Part shown: positions 60,473 to 64,000 of the stretch, piece by piece | Layout: each line of letters opens with the position of its first letter | Position numbering within the stretch: position 1 is the stretch's first letter | Assembly (NCBI GenBank): GCA_047936785.1 | Contig: CP176394.1 | From: Acidaminobacterium chupaoyuni | GTDB taxonomy: Bacteria > Bacillota > Clostridia > Oscillospirales > Butyricicoccaceae | Length of the DNA stretch: 64,000 nt | Strand: one strand, 5' to 3' | Program-made: the position numbers and the translations under genes | The notes under the pieces: model-generated | Told to the model about the DNA's origin: nothing | What the model saw: only the letters and a program-made list of their open reading frames with translations | The model's database searches: none

Positions 60473-63223
60473 TCATGCGTCGTTTTCACGCTGAGCGATC
60501 AAGCAAAAGGTCTGCCGTTCTCCATGCGAAACGATATATTTCGCATGCACCTTGAAAGCGCAGTATTGTTCGGCGCTGATCTTCCAGCGGCAGCTGCATT
60601 CTTTCCAGTTGGCGGAATCGGCGTAAGCATCGTGAAAAAGTTCAAGCATCCTGCCGCAGTCTTCCGGATGGACAAGCTGAAGGATTTCTGTCCAGCTGCG
60701 CCTGAACATCTCTTCCTCGATGCCGCAGGCGGTGCAGAAGTTATTGTTGCACCGCAATATTTCAAGGTTGCCGTCAAACAGCTCCACGATCGCGGCCGCG
60801 CCCCAGAACGAATTGAACAAAATAGAGGCCGAGCTATCCGGATCCCACATTTTTTCGGGGATGGCCGCTTCCGGCAGGGGGTTGTTTTTTTCTGTATCCG
60901 CGGCGGCCTTGGCGTTCTTTTCCGCCAATTTCTCGAATTCGTCGATGGGCACCGGCCGCGAATAATAATATCCCTGAATAACATTGCAGCCGATGGTCTG
61001 CAAATAATCTGCCTGGGTTTTGGTTTCAACGCCTTCGGCGATGACCGGAAGGTTGATCCAGTTGGCCATTCTCACGATGGAATGCAGAATGTTTCCGCCT
61101 TTTTCTTTATCACCGTCATCCCGCAAAAACTTCATATCCAGCTTTAAAACATCGACCGGAATGTTTTTTAAGGTGTTCAGCGAGGAATCGCCGCTTCCGA
61201 AATCATCCATTTCCACGGTGAAACCGTTCTTTTGCAGCTCTTTCACCGTGAAAATAACTTGTTCGGGGTCATCGATATAGGCGGATTCTGTAATTTCCAG
61301 TTTCAACATGGAAGGCGGCAGTTCGTGCTTCTCGATCAGCGCGATGAAAATGGCGCACAGATCCGTTCTGTAAAAATCCATCCGCGAAATATTCACCGAT
61401 ATGGGGATGTTTTGCAGCGCTCCGCCTCTGTCGGCCCAGCTGCTCAAACACTTGCAGGCGCATTCCCACACATATTGATCCAGCTGCGTGATGAACCCGT
61501 TTTTTTCAAAAACGGGGATGAACTGCGCCGGCGAAACATATCCGTGATCCGGGTGTCGCCAGCGAACAAGCGCTTCGGCCCCCACGATCTGCTTGGTGGA
61601 ATGGTTGATCTGCGGCTGAAGAAAAATTTCAAACTGCCCCGAATTAAGCGCTTCTTCCATCTCGCCTATGATCTCCTGCTCACGCAGCATCTGCTCGCGC
61701 AGTTCGCCTTCATAATAGGCAAAATAATCGTAATAGTTCCCTTTCACGGTGCGCGCCGCCATGGCGGCCCAGTTGCACATTTGATCCATTGGCACCGCAT
61801 GATTCTTCACGGCGTAAACACCGATGCTGGCCCGCAGATTGATGGGCAGGTTCAGCTGCCTGATGCTTGCCTTGATATTGTCATTGAGCTGTTTCAGATC
61901 AAGGCTCGCGGCGGGCACCAGCAGCGCAAAATGATCCTTATCCAGCCGCGAATAGGCCCCCATGGGATAATTGCTTTCCAGCATCTGTGCAATCGATTTC
62001 AAAACAAGATCGCCGGCTTTATTGCCGAACAGTTCGTTGACGATTTTAAAGTTGTCGATATCAAAGCGCACCACCGCAAACTCGGTGTCGGCGTTTTCAA
62101 GCAGCATCGCCTGGGCCTGCTGCAAAAAGAACGAACGGTTGGGAATTCCCGTAAGATGATCGCGGGTGGCCAAAAATTCCTCTCTTTTTCTCAGCTTGCT
62201 TTCTTCTGTGATATCTCGAAATGCAAAGTAGCTCCCCACAAAAAGCCGCTGTTCATCTTGAATCTCCACATAATTTCCGCTGTAACAGCGCTCTTTTCCT
62301 TCCCCGGAAGCCACGGTTATTTCAAAAGCTTTCTGCAGCGCCTCGCGCCTGTTAATGGGAAAGCCTTTCGCGCTCACAAATTCATCCAGCGTAAGCGCCC
62401 CGATCTGGGCATTCTCCAGGGCAAAGATATCGGCGCACGCCCGGTTGAACGACACTAAAATACCGCGGTAATCGAAGATCGCCATGCCATCGGTGGAAAC
62501 ATCCACCAGCAAAGAATGGAATCTGCGGATAAAACCAACCGGTTTGAAGCGAAAAGTGGTGTAATCGAGCAGATATGCCGTGAACCCATATGTGATGATC
62601 GAAAGATCATATTCCGTTCCGAACACCGGCCCCAGCAGGAAAAGGCCGTTGAGCAAAACAGAACCGCCCATGAGCAGGAAGAACAGGCCATATCGCCAGC
62701 AATAGATCTTTGGCGTCCTGCGATATTTCGCGATCACGATCGCAACGGCGCTGCCCGCCAAAACATAGCAGATGCTCAGGTGGCATAAATGAAGAATATT
62801 GCAGCCGATGGAGCAATGTTCGATGCCCTTGAATAAAAACGGAGAATATGCGGTAACTTCATAACTGCATATTCCCGAAGCTAAAATCGCCGTATCAAGC
62901 AGCGCAAGCGCCAAAGCGCCATAATGCAGCTGCCTGCAAAACCGATGCTGCCCCGTATATACCTGAGCATAACGCACCAAATAATAGCTCATCCAGGCGA
63001 TGCTCATCGATTTGAGCCGCCAAAGGTTTTTGGTGTCGATGCAGTCCTTTGCCATAAAAACGGCCAGCGCATAAAAAACAATGGCCAGCGCGCTGAAAAG
63101 CAGAACACCTTTTGTCTTTTTACCGATATCGGTATTGTTTTTTCTCAAACGAAGAAGACATCGTATATCCATGCAGAAGGAAATCACGATGAACAGCATG
63201 TATGCATAAAAACCGGGCTTCAT
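60473..63223 (-). CDS. Membrane-bound PAS / degenerate GGDEF / EAL / PAS protein (probable c-di-GMP phosphodiesterase)
   Basis: 916 residues. Seven or eight hydrophobic helices (about 1-240) form a histidine-kinase-type sensory membrane region. Then come a PAS domain ('LLVDVSTDGMAIFDYRGILVSFNRACADIF'), a GGDEF domain with the signature lost (SRLDKDHF) and an EAL domain with its catalytic pattern intact (AEALVRWRHP, NISRMD, EITES, DDFGSGDSSL, EGVET). A last PAS-like segment follows. It should hydrolyse c-di-GMP and not make it. The ATG at 63223 follows GGGGGAAAAGGG. Position next to the flagellar operon fits a motility-promoting role. Confidence 0.9.
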   Translation of the reverse strand: MKPGFYAYMLFIVISFCMDIRCLLRLRKNNTDIGKKTKGVLLFSALAIVFYALAVFMAKDCIDTKNLWRLKSMSIAWMSYYLVRYAQVYTGQHRFCRQLHYGALALALLDTAILASGICSYEVTAYSPFLFKGIEHCSIGCNILHLCHLSICYVLAGSAVAIVIAKYRRTPKIYCWRYGLFFLLMGGSVLLNGLFLLGPVFGTEYDLSIITYGFTAYLLDYTTFRFKPVGFIRRFHSLLVDVSTDGMAIFDYRGILVSFNRACADIFALENAQIGALTLDEFVSAKGFPINRREALQKAFEITVASGEGKERCYSGNYVEIQDEQRLFVGSYFAFRDITEESKLRKREEFLATRDHLTGIPNRSFFLQQAQAMLLENADTEFAVVRFDIDNFKIVNELFGNKAGDLVLKSIAQMLESNYPMGAYSRLDKDHFALLVPAASLDLKQLNDNIKASIRQLNLPINLRASIGVYAVKNHAVPMDQMCNWAAMAARTVKGNYYDYFAYYEGELREQMLREQEIIGEMEEALNSGQFEIFLQPQINHSTKQIVGAEALVRWRHPDHGYVSPAQFIPVFEKNGFITQLDQYVWECACKCLSSWADRGGALQNIPISVNISRMDFYRTDLCAIFIALIEKHELPPSMLKLEITESAYIDDPEQVIFTVKELQKNGFTVEMDDFGSGDSSLNTLKNIPVDVLKLDMKFLRDDGDKEKGGNILHSIVRMANWINLPVIAEGVETKTQADYLQTIGCNVIQGYYYSRPVPIDEFEKLAEKNAKAAADTEKNNPLPEAAIPEKMWDPDSSASILFNSFWGAAAIVELFDGNLEILRCNNNFCTACGIEEEMFRRSWTEILQLVHPEDCGRMLELFHDAYADSANWKECSCRWKISAEQYCAFKVHAKYIVSHGERQTFCLIAQRENDA

Positions 63224-63421
63224 CCCTTTTCCCCCAATCAAACAATCTCTATTCCATCGGCTCACCATGGCAAACGCAATGCAGCATTCCCAGAAAATCC
63301 CCATGATGCCGTCAATCATGTTATTCCACAAAATCGGCAAGTTGAAAGAGCCGCCTCTTATTTTGTCGAAACAGGCCCGCCGCAGATCCATCAAATTTTG
63401 CGTTCAACCCATGCACAGAAA

Positions 63422-63455
63422 TAAAAAAGATCCTGTCGATTTATCGACAGGATCT
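63422..63455 (-). terminator. Strong intrinsic terminator on the minus strand
   Basis: A 13-bp perfect stem (63428-63440 with 63443-63455), followed on the minus strand by T6. No minus-strand gene is visible upstream (63457-64000), so it may end an unseen RNA or attenuate the leader of the EAL gene. The stretch 63224-63421 shows no other feature. Confidence 0.7.
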
Positions 63456-63488
63456 ATCAATCCCGCTGCCCCCAAAAGGGCAAAACGA

Positions 63489-63517
63489 TTGATATTGCTC
63501 TGCGGTTCAAGTATAAT
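63489..63517 (+). promoter_or_regulatory. Near-consensus sigma-A promoter
   Basis: TTGATA (63489-63494) and perfect TATAAT (63512-63517), 17-bp spacer. The nearest plausible coding start on this strand is 240-400 bp further on, leaving a long leader (about 63524-63760) in which I see only small hairpins. Confidence 0.7.
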
Positions 63518-63761
63518 ACCCATGGGATTTAAGCTTTTTGATGCTTCATCGGCAAAGCCCCTGTGTTTTGCGGCTTGTTTTTGCAAAACATTTCATTTGG
63601 CCATGGGTTTTGCGAAGAGATGCGATGCGGCGAAAAACCAAACCTGCGGCACCGTCCCATCCCATTGGGGCTTGTTCACAGGATGCGCTGCATGCCGGCG
63701 CAGCCGCGCGGCATTTATTATGAAACAATGGTTTTAAACACGCTCTGACAGAAAAAGCAGC

Positions 63762-63914
63762 ATGGATAAGGTGTATTTGGGGATCGATATTCAAAACAGA
63801 TCTATGATGAACTCCACCTTTACAGGCATGTACCAAGAAAACTATCTATCGTGGAACAGAAAAAAATACACACCTTGCCGCTCGTTTTCAAGCAGCGTTC
63901 TGGGGGAAACATAG
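63762..63914 (+). CDS. Short reading frame ahead of the edge gene, doubtful
   Basis: An ATG at 63762 opens 50 codons ending TAG at 63914, nine bp before the next start. The sequence (MDKVYLGIDIQNRS...) looks protein-like but no clear ribosome site precedes it and no family is recognised. Confidence 0.25.
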   Translation: MDKVYLGIDIQNRSMMNSTFTGMYQENYLSWNRKKYTPCRSFSSSVLGET

Positions 63915-63922
63915 GGGAAAAT

Positions 63923-64000
63923 ATGAAGGTTTATAAACGCAGCTTTTTTTTCACAGCCATGCTATGGCTTTTTTTGCTTGTGGCAACGATCAACACCATC
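63923..64000 (+). CDS. Start of an unidentified membrane-anchored protein, cut by window edge
   Basis: An ATG at 63923 with AGGGG upstream opens a frame that runs to the window end. The 26 visible residues are a basic start (MKVYKR) and one hydrophobic helix (SFFFTAMLWLFLLVATINTI), i.e. a signal anchor. Many sensor proteins (receptors, kinases, GGDEF proteins) begin this way, but the family cannot be told. Confidence 0.6.
   Translation, partial: MKVYKRSFFFTAMLWLFLLVATINTI

Noticed and set aside
63457..63760. c-di-GMP or other known riboswitch before the EAL gene or the edge gene
   Set aside because: A GCAAAGCC stretch near 63552 recalled c-di-GMP-I aptamers, but the rest of that consensus could not be found on either strand.
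63546..63836. 96-codon minus-strand frame upstream of the orphan terminator
   Set aside because: It has no ribosome site, a cysteine/histidine-rich unlikely composition and no recognisable family; the overlapping plus-strand promoter also argues against it.

Overview
The window looks like chromosomal DNA of an anaerobic, endospore-forming, flagellated member of the Clostridia (Bacillota). The basis is a spoVAC-spoVAD-spoVAE spore gene set, a Firmicute-style single large flagellar operon with fliY, cheC, cheD, cheV and flbD, NADP-type glutamate dehydrogenase, a NADP secondary alcohol dehydrogenase, many peptidase and amidohydrolase genes, and consensus sigma-A promoters with 16-17 bp spacers. 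Base composition is moderately GC-rich, so many long antisense reading frames exist that are not genes. I saw no rRNA, tRNA, CRISPR array, prophage or insertion sequence.

Layout. 0-2.5 kb: a truncated PLP aminotransferase and the spoVACDE operon. 2.5-9.1 kb: amino-acid and peptide catabolism (D-serine ammonia-lyase, two tandem paralogous amidohydrolases, an M20 peptidase) plus a zinc-ribbon membrane protein. 9.1-10.7 kb: plsC, and thiW behind a terminator-embedded hairpin that resembles an HMP-PP (thiS-motif) riboswitch. 10.8-16.8 kb: a DUF2284 protein and a 1792-residue multi-PAS cyclic-di-GMP signalling protein. 17-20.5 kb: a compact redox operon, rhodanese-thioredoxin lipoprotein / 46-residue CXXC membrane protein / NapH-like polyferredoxin / Rrf2 regulator, translationally coupled throughout, with a 23-bp palindrome over its -10 box. 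A divergent apbE lies beside it. 20.7-26.9 kb: secondary alcohol dehydrogenase, DUF3842, three tandem M20 amidohydrolases and a decayed cysteine desulfidase. 27-33.3 kb: pyruvate kinase, whose 3' end has been copied twice as a 197-bp tandem repeat, a zinc phospholipase-like protein, gdhA, a GNAT acetyltransferase and an XRE regulator with a small membrane protein.

33.4-59.2 kb is one long flagellar/chemotaxis operon on the minus strand, transcribed fliE-F-G-H-I-J-K, flgD, a TIGR02530-like gene, flgE, flbD, motA-B, fliM, fliY, cheY, fliO-P-Q-R, flhB, flhA, fliA, two rod/hook genes, cheC, cheD, cheV and a CheW with an inserted zinc-binding CZB domain. It ends in a clear terminator at about 33.37 kb. 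flgB, flgC, fliL, flhF and flhG are not present in their usual positions. 59.2-64 kb: an HU gene followed by a possible 36-codon coupled gene, a membrane-bound degenerate-GGDEF/EAL protein that probably degrades c-di-GMP, and the start of an unidentified membrane-anchored gene at the right edge.

The parts I would look at first are the redox operon at 17-19.3 kb, the thiW leader, the CheW-CZB protein, the pyk 3'-end triplication and the small gene behind HU.
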